From: JBCBGF01 sp038526915
GTDB taxonomy: Bacteria; Pseudomonadota; Alphaproteobacteria; Rhodobacterales; Rhodobacteraceae
Reading direction: 5' to 3'
Assembly: GCA_038526915.1 (NCBI GenBank)
Contig: JBCBGF010000002.1
Location: 372,001-436,000, forward strand
Length of the DNA: 64,000 nucleotides
Shown: one piece after another, positions 8,585 through 17,743 of the stretch
Layout of the letters: the number at the start of each line of letters is the position of its first letter
How positions within the stretch are numbered: the first letter of the stretch is position 1
Translations under genes and position numbers: made by a program
The notes under the pieces: model-generated
The model's database searches: none
Seen by the model: only the letters and a program-made list of their open reading frames with translations
Told to the model about the DNA's origin: nothing

Positions 8585-9124
8585 ATGGCCTCTAACCGCA
8601 AACTGATCAGCGCGAGTAAGTTCATGAGCTTGGTCTTGCGTCACGACCCTGGGTCAGTTGGGTTGCAATTGGACGGTTCAGGATGGGCCGCAATCGACGA
8701 TCTGGTGGCGCGCTCAAACGGCCGGTTAACCGATCAGACCGTTCGAGAGATTGTGGCCACCAACGACAAGCAGCGGTTTGCGATCTCAGACGATGGGATG
8801 CGGATTCGCGCAAATCAGGGTCACTCTGTTGAAGTTGATCTCGGCCTCGCGCCGGTGACGCCCCCGGAAACGCTCTACCATGGCACAAGCCAGCGCGCCC
8901 TTGATGCGATCCTTCGCGAAGGACTCAAGCGGATGTCGCGGCAGCACGTCCATCTGTCGAGCGACGTTACAACCGCAACGGTAGTGGGTCAGCGCCACGG
9001 CAAGCCGGTTGTTCTGAGCGTCGCGGCAGGACAGATGCACCGCGCGGGAATAGCGTTTTTTCAAAGCGCAAACGGCGTGTGGCTCGTCACAGAAGTCGAC
9101 CAGAAATATCTGTCGCAAACCTAA
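8585..9124 (+). CDS. kptA: RNA 2'-phosphotransferase KptA/Tpt1
   Basis: KptA transfers a 2'-phosphate from RNA to NAD+, giving ADP-ribose 1'',2''-cyclic phosphate. In eukaryotes the homologue Tpt1 finishes tRNA splicing; the bacterial role is unsettled. The 179-residue protein matches the family along its length: SKFMSLVLRHDPG near residue 11 (conserved Arg-His), a winged-helix N-terminal lobe, LYHGTSQRALDAILREGL near 97, and RQHVHLSSD with the NAD-binding HxxLS element, followed by KPVVLSV. It follows the lipoprotein gene closely and converges with rnd 10 bp away. Confidence 0.93.
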   Translation: MASNRKLISASKFMSLVLRHDPGSVGLQLDGSGWAAIDDLVARSNGRLTDQTVREIVATNDKQRFAISDDGMRIRANQGHSVEVDLGLAPVTPPETLYHGTSQRALDAILREGLKRMSRQHVHLSSDVTTATVVGQRHGKPVVLSVAAGQMHRAGIAFFQSANGVWLVTEVDQKYLSQT

Positions 9125-9134
9125 GGTGCGGTCG

Positions 9135-10292
9135 CTAAAGCTCGATAAGCTTAATTTGTGATCCATGTGCCGCCAGCGCCAGCTTGCCATCACACAGGCG
9201 CATGGCATCATGTCCGAAAACCGTTTTTCGCCAGCCCTTTAACGAGGGAAGATCACGCGATCCCGCAGCGATTTCGTCCAATTCTGACGCCGTGGCAATC
9301 AGCTTTTGCGCCACCCCGGCCTCTTCGGATTTGGCTTTAAGCAGAACGCGCAGCAAGTCAGCCAAAGCGGGGTTGACGTTCAGCTTTTCGCGGGAGCGAT
9401 CGGCTTGGGGGAAGTCTTCGGGCGCGGTCTGCAGCCCGGCTTCCACCGCCGCCAGGATGCCATCGGCGATATCGCCCTTGCGCGCCTCGCGCAGCAAGAG
9501 CCGCGCCCGGCCCAGATCGCTCGGATTACGTGGTTTGGTCGATGCAAGCTCAAGCAGCGCGTCGTCCTTCAGCACACGGTTTCGGGGCACGTTGCGCGTT
9601 TGCGCATAGGTTTCGCGAAACCGCGCCAGTTCACGGGCGACGGCCAAAAAGCGCCCGGAATTCGTGCGGGTTTTGAGCCTGCGCCACGCCTCATCGGGAT
9701 CGACGGTATAGGTGGCGGGGTCTGTCAGAACGCCCAATTCCTCTTCCACCCAGGCGCGGCGGCCGGATTTGTCGAGATCTGCGGCGAGATGGGTATAGAT
9801 ATCGCGCAGGTGGGTCACATCGGCCAGGGCGTAGGTCATTTGCGCGTTGGTCAGCGGGCGGCGCGACCAATCCGTGAATCGCGATGTCTTGTCGAGCTGG
9901 GCCTTGGCGATCTTGCGAACAAGCGTTTCATAGCCCACCTGCTCGCCAAACCCGGCCACCATGGCGGCGACCTGAGTGTCAAACAGTGGCTCGGGGATGA
10001 CGCCGGCTTCGACAAAGAAGATCTCAAGGTCCTGACGTGCCGCGTGGAACACCTTCACGACCGATGTATCGCGGAACATCTCATAAAGCGGATCAAGCGA
10101 CAGGTTACCGGCCAGCGGATCCACCAGCACCGCATCCTCTTCCGCATCGCCCGGGAGCGCCAGTTGCACCAAGCACAGCTTGGCGTAATAGGTGCGTTCG
10201 CGCAGAAACTCAGTATCGACCGTCACGAAGGGGTGGGATCGCGCACGCGCGCAAAACTCCGCCAGCGCTTCGGTCGTGGTGATTGTGATCAT
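9135..10292 (-). CDS. rnd: Ribonuclease D
   Basis: RNase D is a 3'-5' exoribonuclease involved in tRNA 3'-end trimming. The 385-residue protein has the DEDD exonuclease residues: FVTVDTEFLRERTYY (D and E) near residue 20, the second Asp in VFHAARQDLEIFF, and MTYALADVTHL with the Tyr and final Asp. The C-terminal half contains an HRDC domain (RFLAVARELARFRETYA through LLELASTKPRNPSDLG). The length matches the family. It stands alone, 54 bp from purN, both on the minus strand. Confidence 0.95.
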   Translation of the reverse strand: MITITTTEALAEFCARARSHPFVTVDTEFLRERTYYAKLCLVQLALPGDAEEDAVLVDPLAGNLSLDPLYEMFRDTSVVKVFHAARQDLEIFFVEAGVIPEPLFDTQVAAMVAGFGEQVGYETLVRKIAKAQLDKTSRFTDWSRRPLTNAQMTYALADVTHLRDIYTHLAADLDKSGRRAWVEEELGVLTDPATYTVDPDEAWRRLKTRTNSGRFLAVARELARFRETYAQTRNVPRNRVLKDDALLELASTKPRNPSDLGRARLLLREARKGDIADGILAAVEAGLQTAPEDFPQADRSREKLNVNPALADLLRVLLKAKSEEAGVAQKLIATASELDEIAAGSRDLPSLKGWRKTVFGHDAMRLCDGKLALAAHGSQIKLIEL

Positions 10293-10346
10293 AGGGATTT
10301 GATTTCCAATCCTTTCGGACCCGGAGATACCTAGCCCTACTGCAAT

Positions 10347-10933
10347 TCAGGGCAAGAATACCGGCGTCCGGTCCCCTTTGGCATAGCGGCGCAGGACGGC
10401 GGGGTAAAGGCGATGCTCACGCTCTAACACACGGTCGGCCAGTACCTGGGGCGTGTCGCCGGGTTCAATGGGCACGCGGGCCTGGCCCAGGATGGGGCCG
10501 TCATCCAAGGCAGGTGTGACTTCGTGAACGGTGCACCCTGCCTCGCTGTCTCCCGCCGAGATGGCGCGCGCGTGGGTGTCCAACCCCCGATACTTGGGCA
10601 AAAGCGAGGGGTGAACGTTCAGCATCCGGCCTGTCCATTGGTGAACAAAGCCTTCGGTCAATATGCGCATGAAACCGGCGAGGCAGAGGATATCGGGGGT
10701 GGCTTCGGTCAAACGCGCGTGCAATGCGTCCTCGAACGCGGCGCGATCCCCGTCAAAGCGTCGGTGATCCACCACGGCCGTCTCGACGCCAAGGGCTTGG
10801 GCCCGCGCCAATCCGCCCGCATCCGGGCGGTTTGACACCACGAGCACCGGACGCCCGGGATGATCGCCCGACATGCTCTCGACCAGTTTGACCATGTTCG
10901 ATCCGCCGCCCGAGATCAGAATGGCGACGCGTT

Positions 10934-10937
<4 letters not shown>
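10347..10937 (-). CDS. purN: Phosphoribosylglycinamide formyltransferase
   Basis: PurN formylates GAR with 10-formyl-THF in purine synthesis. The 196-residue protein starts MKRVAILISGGGSNMVKLVE with the phosphate-binding SGGGSN loop, and carries LAGFMRILT and the catalytic region MLNVHPSLLPKYRGLDTHARAI with the essential Asn-x-His and HPSLLP motif, then GCTVHEVTPALDDGPIL with the active Asp. The start codon is GTG at 10937; it overlaps the purM stop in a GTGA arrangement, so the two steps of the pathway are coupled. Confidence 0.96.
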
Positions 10938-11980
<1,043 letters not shown>

Positions 11981-12091
11981 TGGCGGTCCCCGGTTTGATC
12001 GCGCCCCTGCTAGACCAACACCTGACGGGGCGCAACGGCAGAGCCGCACCCGCTTGACCGGGCGGGGCACTCTGGTAAGCCAGTCGCAGGC

Positions 12092-12168
12092 GGGCCTGTA
12101 GCTCAATTGGTTAGAGCAGAGCGCTCATAACGCTTTGGTTGGGGGTTCAAGTCCCTCCGGGCCTACCA
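12092..12168 (+). tRNA. tRNA with CAU anticodon (elongator Met or Ile2)
   Basis: A 77-nt cloverleaf with encoded CCA. The acceptor stem pairs 12092-12098 with 12158-12164, using a G1.U72 wobble and a U6.G67 wobble. The D-arm is GCTC/GAGC, the anticodon stem GAGCG/CGCTT holds the loop CTCATAA, and the T-arm is GGGGG/CCCTC with loop TTCAAGT. The discriminator is A. The anticodon stem lacks the three G-C pairs of initiator tRNA, so it is either elongator tRNA-Met or the lysidine-modified tRNA-Ile that reads AUA. Sequence alone does not settle this; I lean slightly to Ile2. Confidence 0.93.
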
Positions 12169-12245
12169 TCCCGCATCCGCCCTCTCTTGCGCTTGCCCCG
12201 CCAAACCGCGATCAAGGCGCGCAGATGCCGCCAGCTGAGGATGCC

Positions 12246-12932
12246 ATGCTAGACACCGTTATTCCCGCGCCAGACCCCACGCTATTGCCCGTGGCCGGAA
12301 CGCAAGCCCGCTTTCCTGTCCGGCGGGTTTATTGCGTGGGGCGCAACTATGCCGCCCACGCGGTGGAGATGGGGTATGATCCGCGCAGCGAGCCGCCGTT
12401 TTTCTTTCAGAAGAACCCCGACAACCTCGATACCAGCGGGGTGTTTCCCTACCCCTCTCAGTCGGAGAACGTCCATCACGAGGTGGAATTGCTCGTTGCC
12501 CTGAAATCCGGCGGGCGGGACATTGCGGCAGCATCCGCGTTGGACAGTGTTTATGGTTATGCCGTGGCGCTCGACATGACGCGGCGTGACCTGCAGGGCC
12601 TGGCCAAGAAGGACGGTCGTCCTTGGGAGGTCGGCAAAGCGGTGGAACGATCAGCTCCCGTGGGGCCCTTGTATCCGGTGACGGAGGTCGGTCATCTGGA
12701 TGCAGGCGCCATTACGCTGTCGGTGAACGGCGAAACGCGGCAGACAGGCGATCTGTCGGAAATGGTCTGGTCGGTGGCCGAGATCATTTCGACCCTGTCG
12801 CAGTTTTTTACGCTGGCAGCCGGTGACGTGATCCTGACCGGAACGCCATCGGGCGTCGGCGCGGTGGCGCGTGGCGACGTGATGCAGGCGGAGATCGTAG
12901 GCTTGGGGGCGCTTGAGGTGCGCGTGGACTAG
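12246..12932 (+). CDS. Fumarylacetoacetate hydrolase family protein
   Basis: A 228-residue metal-dependent hydrolase of the FAH family, like the bacterial acylpyruvase/YcgM type that cleaves C-C bonds in acylpyruvates or related oxo-acids. It shows RRVYCVGRNYAAHAVEMG near residue 26, FFFQKNPDN, the metal-binding HHEVELLVAL near 78 (acidic pair), and the C-terminal DVILTGTPSGVGAVARGD. The ATG at 12246 follows a TGAGGA site; the longer frame that starts inside the tRNA is not credible. It stands between the tRNA and the membrane hydrolase gene with no pathway partners, so the substrate is unknown. Confidence 0.9.
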   Translation: MLDTVIPAPDPTLLPVAGTQARFPVRRVYCVGRNYAAHAVEMGYDPRSEPPFFFQKNPDNLDTSGVFPYPSQSENVHHEVELLVALKSGGRDIAAASALDSVYGYAVALDMTRRDLQGLAKKDGRPWEVGKAVERSAPVGPLYPVTEVGHLDAGAITLSVNGETRQTGDLSEMVWSVAEIISTLSQFFTLAAGDVILTGTPSGVGAVARGDVMQAEIVGLGALEVRVD

Positions 12933-12982
12933 CGGCGCGGGCCTCCTAGGTCTCGGGCCATGACGCAAGGGAGACATAGGTC

Positions 12983-14458
12983 ATGACCTGGGCCAAACGC
13001 GTTGTGCTCGCCCTCGGGCTGGCGCTGGCCATTGTGTCCGTGATCCAACTGGAACGCGCGCGGATTGGCGTGGAGCGTACTGGATTTTCTGCCGGGACGA
13101 CGCCAGCGACGCTGTACCAAAGCGTGGAAGGCGGGCCGGTCGTTGTCATAGCACACGGGTTTGCAGGCTCGCGCCAGTTTATGGAGGCGTTTTCGCTGAG
13201 CCTCGCCCGGGCGGGCTACAGTGTGGTCGCGTTCGATTTCGAAGGTCATGGGCGAAACCCCGTTCCGATGTCGGGTGACGTCAATGCCATTGAGGGCACC
13301 ACGGCACGGCTGATCGCCGAGACCGTTCGGGTGACCGAGGCCGCGCGGGAGAAGACGGGCTACGACGGACCAGTTGCCCTGCTGGGGCATTCGATGGCGT
13401 CCGATGTGGTCGTGCGCGCAGGGCTGCAGATGCCTGGTGTTGTGGCGACCGTGGCCATCTCGATGTTTTCGGGCGCCGTGACGGCAGACGCACCCGATGG
13501 CCTTCTGATCCTGACCGGGCAGTGGGAGCCGCATTTGCGGACCGTCGCGCTAGAAGCCCTCCATCAGATCGATCCCAACGCAGAAGAAGGCCAGACCGTC
13601 GCCAACGATGCGGTCACGCGGCGTGCGGTCGTTGCGCCGTTTGTGGAGCATGTGGGGGTTCTCTACAGCCCCACATCGTTGATTGAGGCGCGCGATTGGC
13701 TGGCCGAGAGGCTGCCCGTGCCCCGTCCTGAGGCATCGGTCGCCGTAATCGGGCCGTGGATCGGGCTGATGATGGCGGCGCTTGTCGCGGTCACCTGGCC
13801 GCTGGCCAGCCTTCTGGGGCCGCGTCAGGCGCCCATCGCCGCCCTGCCCCGCAACGCGTTCTGGGCGGTTCTGGTGATCCCTGCGCTTGTTGCGCCTTTG
13901 GTGGCCACATCGATCCCGCTCGACCTGCTGCCTGTCATGGTGGCCGATACGCTGGCGCTGATGCTCGCCATATACGGGGTGCTGCAGATCGGTGCGATGT
14001 GGGCCCTGGGCATACGCTTCCAGCGGCTCGACTGGCGTGCGCTCGCGCTGTTGCTGGTGTGGGGGCTTGGCGTTTTCGGGCTGGCGCTCGATCGCTATGC
14101 GGCGAGCTTTATGCCCATTCCGGACCGGCTGCCGATCATTGCCGCGCTGGCGGTCGGAACGCTGCCCTTTATGATCGCCGATGCCGCGCTCACTCAGGGT
14201 GGCCAAGCCCGACTGTGGCGGCGGATCGCGGCGCGCGGTGCCCTGTTCGTGGCGCTAGGCATCGCCGTGGCGCTGGACCCCGAACGCTTGTTCTTCCTCG
14301 TCATCATCTTTCCGGTCCTGATCCTGTTTTTCATCGTGCACGGGCTGATGGGGCGCTGGATCGGGCAACATGGTGGAACCATGGCCGCCGGGGTGGGGCT
14401 GGGCCTGATCCTCGCCTGGGCGCTGGGCGTCAGTTTTCCGATGTTCGACGCGGCCTAG
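12983..14458 (+). CDS. Alpha/beta hydrolase with C-terminal membrane domain
   Basis: A 491-residue protein. An N-terminal membrane anchor or signal (VVLALGLALAIVSVIQL) is followed by an alpha/beta hydrolase domain (about 45-250) with VVIAHGFAGSRQFM, the oxyanion region, VVAFDFEGHGRNP, and the nucleophile elbow LLGHSMASD near residue 138. A later His (PFVEHVGVLYS near 221) is placed as the catalytic base. From about residue 255 to the end there are seven or so hydrophobic helices. The hydrolase domain probably faces the periplasm. The substrate is unknown. A GGGAG ribosome site lies 9-10 bp before the ATG. Its stop overlaps that of the convergent kinase gene in CTAG. Confidence 0.82.
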   Translation: MTWAKRVVLALGLALAIVSVIQLERARIGVERTGFSAGTTPATLYQSVEGGPVVVIAHGFAGSRQFMEAFSLSLARAGYSVVAFDFEGHGRNPVPMSGDVNAIEGTTARLIAETVRVTEAAREKTGYDGPVALLGHSMASDVVVRAGLQMPGVVATVAISMFSGAVTADAPDGLLILTGQWEPHLRTVALEALHQIDPNAEEGQTVANDAVTRRAVVAPFVEHVGVLYSPTSLIEARDWLAERLPVPRPEASVAVIGPWIGLMMAALVAVTWPLASLLGPRQAPIAALPRNAFWAVLVIPALVAPLVATSIPLDLLPVMVADTLALMLAIYGVLQIGAMWALGIRFQRLDWRALALLLVWGLGVFGLALDRYAASFMPIPDRLPIIAALAVGTLPFMIADAALTQGGQARLWRRIAARGALFVALGIAVALDPERLFFLVIIFPVLILFFIVHGLMGRWIGQHGGTMAAGVGLGLILAWALGVSFPMFDAA

Positions 14459-15774
14459 CGGGCCAAAATCAGATCAGCCTGCAAGCCACCCAACCGCGTG
14501 CTCTCGCCAAGCCGCAGCGACCCGCCATGCTGGCGCGCAATGTCGCGAACGATGGACAGGCCCAGCCCCACCCCGCTGCCCCGGTTCTGATTGCGCGCCT
14601 CGTCAAGCCGGGAAAACGGTTTGACGGCATCTTCACGCTGGGCCTCGGGGATGCCAGGGCCGTTATCCTCCACTGAAAACCGAACCGCGCGGTCCGAGAT
14701 TGCCACGCTCACCTGCGCCTTGGTGCCGTAGCGCGCCGCATTAGTGATCAGGTTCTCCAAAGCGCGCTCCACAGCGAGTGGACGGATGGCGATCCGACCC
14801 TCGCCTTCGATTGTGCCCATGGTCACATGGGGCGACGTGCGCCGCGCCGAATTGACCAAACGGTCTGCGAGTTCAATTGGATCGACCGGTTCGGGGTCTT
14901 CCGTCGCATCCACCCGCGCAAAGCCCAGAAACGTATCGAGCATCCGCTCCATATCGCTGACATCGCGCTGCATGGCGGCGACCTCTTCATCCTGATCCTG
15001 CATCGACAGGCTCAGCTTCAGCCGCGTGAGCGGGGTGCGCAGATCATGGCTGACGCCCGACAGCATCAGGGTGCGCTGGTCGATATGGCGTTCGATCCGC
15101 GCACGCATGTCGAGAAACGCCGCCCCGGCCGCGCGCACCTCGGTCGCGCCCGAGGGGCGATAGGGCAACGCGCGGCCCTTACCAAAGGCCGACGCCGCTT
15201 CGGCCAGCGCCCGGATCGGGCGGACCTGGTTTTTCAGAAAGAGAAACGAAATGATGGTCACAACAAGCGATACAAACACCATCAGCACCAGGAGTTGATG
15301 CGGGTTCGACGCCGATGCACGGGTGCGCGAAAAGCTGAAACCCATCGGCCCATGCCGGGTGTCCACTGCAAGGCGCACGTCGTCTTCGTTTGTCGCGAGA
15401 TCCACAGCGGTGGTCTCTGGCAGACGCGTGTGCAAAACCTCTATGACGACCCGCCCCGACCAATCGTACCACGCGCGTTGGTCCGTCTGCGGCAGGGCCT
15501 CGTCGGCCATCACCGATACCAGCAAATCGCCAGCCACCTCCTGCACGGCGCTGCGTGCCGCGCCCGCCGTCTCTGCCGCCTCGGCCCGCGCGACCAGCAG
15601 CGCCACGTCGAGTACGGCCGCCGCTGTCATCTGCTCGGTCACGTTCTGATAAAGGCGCTGGATGAACACATAGGACACCACCACCTGGATCGTCAGGATC
15701 GGCACCAAGAGGATCAGCGCTGTGCGGGCGATCAGCGAGCGGGGCAGATAGCGTTTGAGGGTCGGCACGCGCAT
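14455..15774 (-). CDS. EnvZ-like sensor histidine kinase
   Basis: A 439-residue transmembrane two-component sensor. TM1 lies at about residues 15-37 (IARTALILLVPILTIQVVV), a periplasmic sensor region follows, TM2 at about 160-180 (HQLLVLMVFVSLVVTIISFLF), then a HAMP segment, a HisKA domain with MLSGVSHDLRTPLTRLKLSL near 240 (phosphoacceptor His), and a HATPase_c domain with N-box LENLITNAARYG, G1 box FSVEDNGPGIP and GSGVGLGLSIVRDIARQHGG. The topology and the H-box resemble EnvZ. No response regulator is adjacent: the neighbours are the convergent hydrolase and a divergent MBL-fold gene. Confidence 0.9.
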   Translation of the reverse strand: MRVPTLKRYLPRSLIARTALILLVPILTIQVVVSYVFIQRLYQNVTEQMTAAAVLDVALLVARAEAAETAGAARSAVQEVAGDLLVSVMADEALPQTDQRAWYDWSGRVVIEVLHTRLPETTAVDLATNEDDVRLAVDTRHGPMGFSFSRTRASASNPHQLLVLMVFVSLVVTIISFLFLKNQVRPIRALAEAASAFGKGRALPYRPSGATEVRAAGAAFLDMRARIERHIDQRTLMLSGVSHDLRTPLTRLKLSLSMQDQDEEVAAMQRDVSDMERMLDTFLGFARVDATEDPEPVDPIELADRLVNSARRTSPHVTMGTIEGEGRIAIRPLAVERALENLITNAARYGTKAQVSVAISDRAVRFSVEDNGPGIPEAQREDAVKPFSRLDEARNQNRGSGVGLGLSIVRDIARQHGGSLRLGESTRLGGLQADLILAR

Positions 15775-15820
15775 GGGTAAAGCCTAAGCATTGTGGGCGA
15801 AAAGAAGAAAGGGCCATTCC

Positions 15821-16717
15821 GTGTCATCCCCGCCGACCGCAGGTGACGTGACTGAGTTTGAGCCGGGCCTGCGCCGCGTTCTGGCCCCGAACCCATCGCC
15901 GATGACGCATTGGGGCACGAACACGTACCTCGTGGGCACTCATGCGCTGGCCGTGATCGATCCCGGACCCGCGGACCCCGCCCATATGGCCGCCTTGATA
16001 AGGGCCATTGGCGGGGCCCGCGTGACCCACATCCTCGTCACCCATGCCCATCGCGACCACAGCACGCTGGCGCCAGAGCTAGCCCGCGCAACAGGCGCGC
16101 CGGTACTTGGGTTTGGCCCAGCGGATGCCGGTCGATCGCCAACGATGCAGGCGCTGGCAGAGGCCGGGCTCGCGGGCGGCGGTGAAGGGGCGGACACCGC
16201 GTTTGCGCCCGATGAGACCTTGTCGGACGGTCAGACCGTGGAAGGACCTGACTGGTCCCTTGAGGCATTGCACACGCCCGGGCACTTTGCCGGACATCTG
16301 TCATTCGCTTTGGGTGACGCGGTCTTCTCGGGGGACCATGTGATGGGCTGGGCCTCGACGCTGATATCACCGCCCGACGGCGATCTGACGCGTTTTATGT
16401 CGTCTTGCCAGGCCCTTTTGGCGCGGAGCGACCGCATCTACTACCCCGGCCACGGCGACCCGATCCATGATCCATCCGCCCGAGTTGAATGGCTAATGGA
16501 CCACCGCCGCACCCGCGAACGGCAAATCCTGGCATGCCTGAGCAACGGCCCCGCCGACGCGCCCACACTCGCCACTGCGATCTATCACGACACACCACAT
16601 GCCTTGATGCCTGCCGCAGCCCGCAATGTCCTCGCCCATCTCATTGATCTCACAGAACGATCCCTTGTGCGGGCGGCCCCTAGACTCGCGTCGGACGCCG
16701 TGTATTCCCTGCTGTGA
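15821..16717 (+). CDS. MBL-fold metallo-hydrolase
   Basis: A 298-residue metallo-beta-lactamase-fold hydrolase. It has NTYLVGTHALAVIDPGP near residue 31, the zinc motif VTHAHRDHS (HxHxDH) near 69, LHTPGHFAGHLSF near 146, FSGDHVMGW and the final His in YYPGHGDPIHDP near 204. The C-terminal 80 residues form a winged-helix module typical of the LACTB2/glyoxalase-II-like branch, which often acts on thioesters or RNA. A GTG at 15821 preceded by AGAAAGGG is preferred to the TTG at 15791. It diverges from the kinase gene. Confidence 0.88.
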   Translation: MSSPPTAGDVTEFEPGLRRVLAPNPSPMTHWGTNTYLVGTHALAVIDPGPADPAHMAALIRAIGGARVTHILVTHAHRDHSTLAPELARATGAPVLGFGPADAGRSPTMQALAEAGLAGGGEGADTAFAPDETLSDGQTVEGPDWSLEALHTPGHFAGHLSFALGDAVFSGDHVMGWASTLISPPDGDLTRFMSSCQALLARSDRIYYPGHGDPIHDPSARVEWLMDHRRTRERQILACLSNGPADAPTLATAIYHDTPHALMPAAARNVLAHLIDLTERSLVRAAPRLASDAVYSLL

Positions 16718-16785
16718 CCGGACACCGAAAAATCACAAAGGCCCTCTGGACGGAGCCTATCGCCCTTGCTATACGCGCGCGGTGT

Positions 16786-16860
16786 TCCGGCGTAGCTCAG
16801 CGGTAGAGCAGTTGACTGTTAATCAATTGGTCGTAGGTTCGATCCCTACCGCCGGAGCCA
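16786..16860 (+). tRNA. tRNA-Asn (GUU)
   Basis: A 75-nt cloverleaf with the acceptor stem TCCGGCG/CGCCGGA, D-arm GCTC/GAGC, anticodon loop CTGTTAA giving anticodon GUU, T-arm GTAGG/CCTAC with TTCGATC loop, discriminator G, and encoded CCA at the end. All stems pair without mismatch. Confidence 0.97.
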
Positions 16861-17168
16861 AGTCTACCCACTTTTGCTGATAAGTCGCGTGTCTGTTTTG
16901 GCTTTCGGGCAAGTCGAGCGCAGACCCCTACCCCACATCCAAGCTCAAGACGCCGACGCCTAAAGCAAGCGATTGTCGACGGCCGCGCGATGGCGCGCGA
17001 TGCAATGGAAATCGTCGCCTTCGACAGGCACGCCCGCTTCCGCACGGATCCAGACGCACGCGGAATCTTCGCGTCGCAAAAAAACCAGCCAAGTAAAAAG
17101 ACCGAGTGACCTCATGTCGCTCCCTGACCTATTGCACCTGACGAAATACCCTATAACTATTGTCAGGA
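16861..17168. other. Intergenic region without a supported gene
   Basis: About 300 bp between tRNA-Asn and the 152-residue ORF. Open frames here are short, and the minus-strand one (to 16797) is only the antisense of the tRNA. A TTGCAC at 17132 and TATAAC at 17152 just before the next gene look promoter-like, but the 14-bp spacing is too short to call. Confidence 0.5.
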
Positions 17169-17627
17169 ATGGATCGACGTTTCGGAAACCGCATGGCCGC
17201 AGTTACAGCTCTGAAAACCGCAAAGCCCATTGAAGGGCCCCTCTGCCCGCCGGAGCGTGATGGCGCTTCGCTGGCTCTGCTGACGCAGGTGCGTCTCGCG
17301 GCGTTGGAGTGTCGCGCGGCGGCACGGACCGATTTGTTTGAAGCCTGCGCACTGTTGTCCAACGACCGCACCGTGGCGCGATCCGCCCATGCGGACGCGT
17401 TGATGAAGTGTCTCCCGCAAGCGACTGGAAAGCCTCTCAGAATCCTGCGGCCTGGCGAGGCGGAAGTGACATTTGATGAAGCTTGGATCCTCGCCCTCAC
17501 AGGCAGCCTTGCCCGCAGCGACAGCGACAGTTTTGCCTTTTTGCTCCGGTCGCGCGTGGCGCCGTGGGCGCGGCGCAACATCGGGTTTTTGCTCAGTTCT
17601 ATTACCGACCAGTTCTATCAGATTTAG
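17169..17627 (+). CDS. Conserved-looking hypothetical protein (152 aa)
   Basis: A 152-residue soluble protein, unrecognised. It has a helical middle (LALLTQVRLAALECRAAARTDLFEACALLS, a stretch rich in Ala and Leu) and ends in SFAFLLRSRVAPWARRNIGFLL. No signal peptide or membrane segment is seen. The ATG at 17169 is chosen over the TTG at 17160. The stop codon at 17625-17627 lies inside the iron control element that precedes dps, so transcription from this gene would run into dps. Codon usage fits the neighbouring genes. Confidence 0.7.
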   Translation: MDRRFGNRMAAVTALKTAKPIEGPLCPPERDGASLALLTQVRLAALECRAAARTDLFEACALLSNDRTVARSAHADALMKCLPQATGKPLRILRPGEAEVTFDEAWILALTGSLARSDSDSFAFLLRSRVAPWARRNIGFLLSSITDQFYQI

Positions 17628-17639
17628 AAATATTCTAAA
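17623..17639. promoter_or_regulatory. Iron control element (Irr box) upstream of dps
   Basis: A perfect 17-bp palindrome, TTTAGAA-ATA-TTCTAAA, equal to the TTTAGAA-N3-TTCTAAA consensus known for the haem-responsive iron regulator Irr of alphaproteobacteria. It ends 6 bp before a plausible dps -35 box and 104 bp before the dps start. Its occurrence before an iron-storage gene is what the Irr regulon predicts: Irr acts when iron is scarce. The irr gene itself is not in the window. Confidence 0.88.
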
Positions 17640-17645
17640 CTGCTA

Positions 17646-17674
17646 TTGCCTTGGCGCTCGACGCGTTAAATACT
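17646..17674 (+). promoter_or_regulatory. Candidate dps promoter
   Basis: TTGCCT at 17646-17651 and AATACT at 17669-17674 with a 17-bp spacer give four matches of six to each sigma-70 hexamer. The position just downstream of the Irr box and about 70 bp before the dps ATG makes it the best promoter candidate for dps. Confidence 0.45.
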
Positions 17675-17743
17675 GTTGTGGGTCAGCCAGCCACAGCCAG
17701 CCAGCCTTCCATCCAACCTAAATCTACAGGGGGTAGCCAAGGC

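Noticed and set aside
12135..12245. Upstream extension of the FAH-family gene starting MVGGSSPSGP
   Set aside because: It starts inside the CAU tRNA. The ATG at 12246 has a proper ribosome site and family-consistent start.
16797..17045. Minus-strand 82-codon frame ending in GGRDRTYDQLINSQLLYR
   Set aside because: The end of the frame is the antisense of tRNA-Asn, a well-known false ORF; the rest has no ribosome site or motif.
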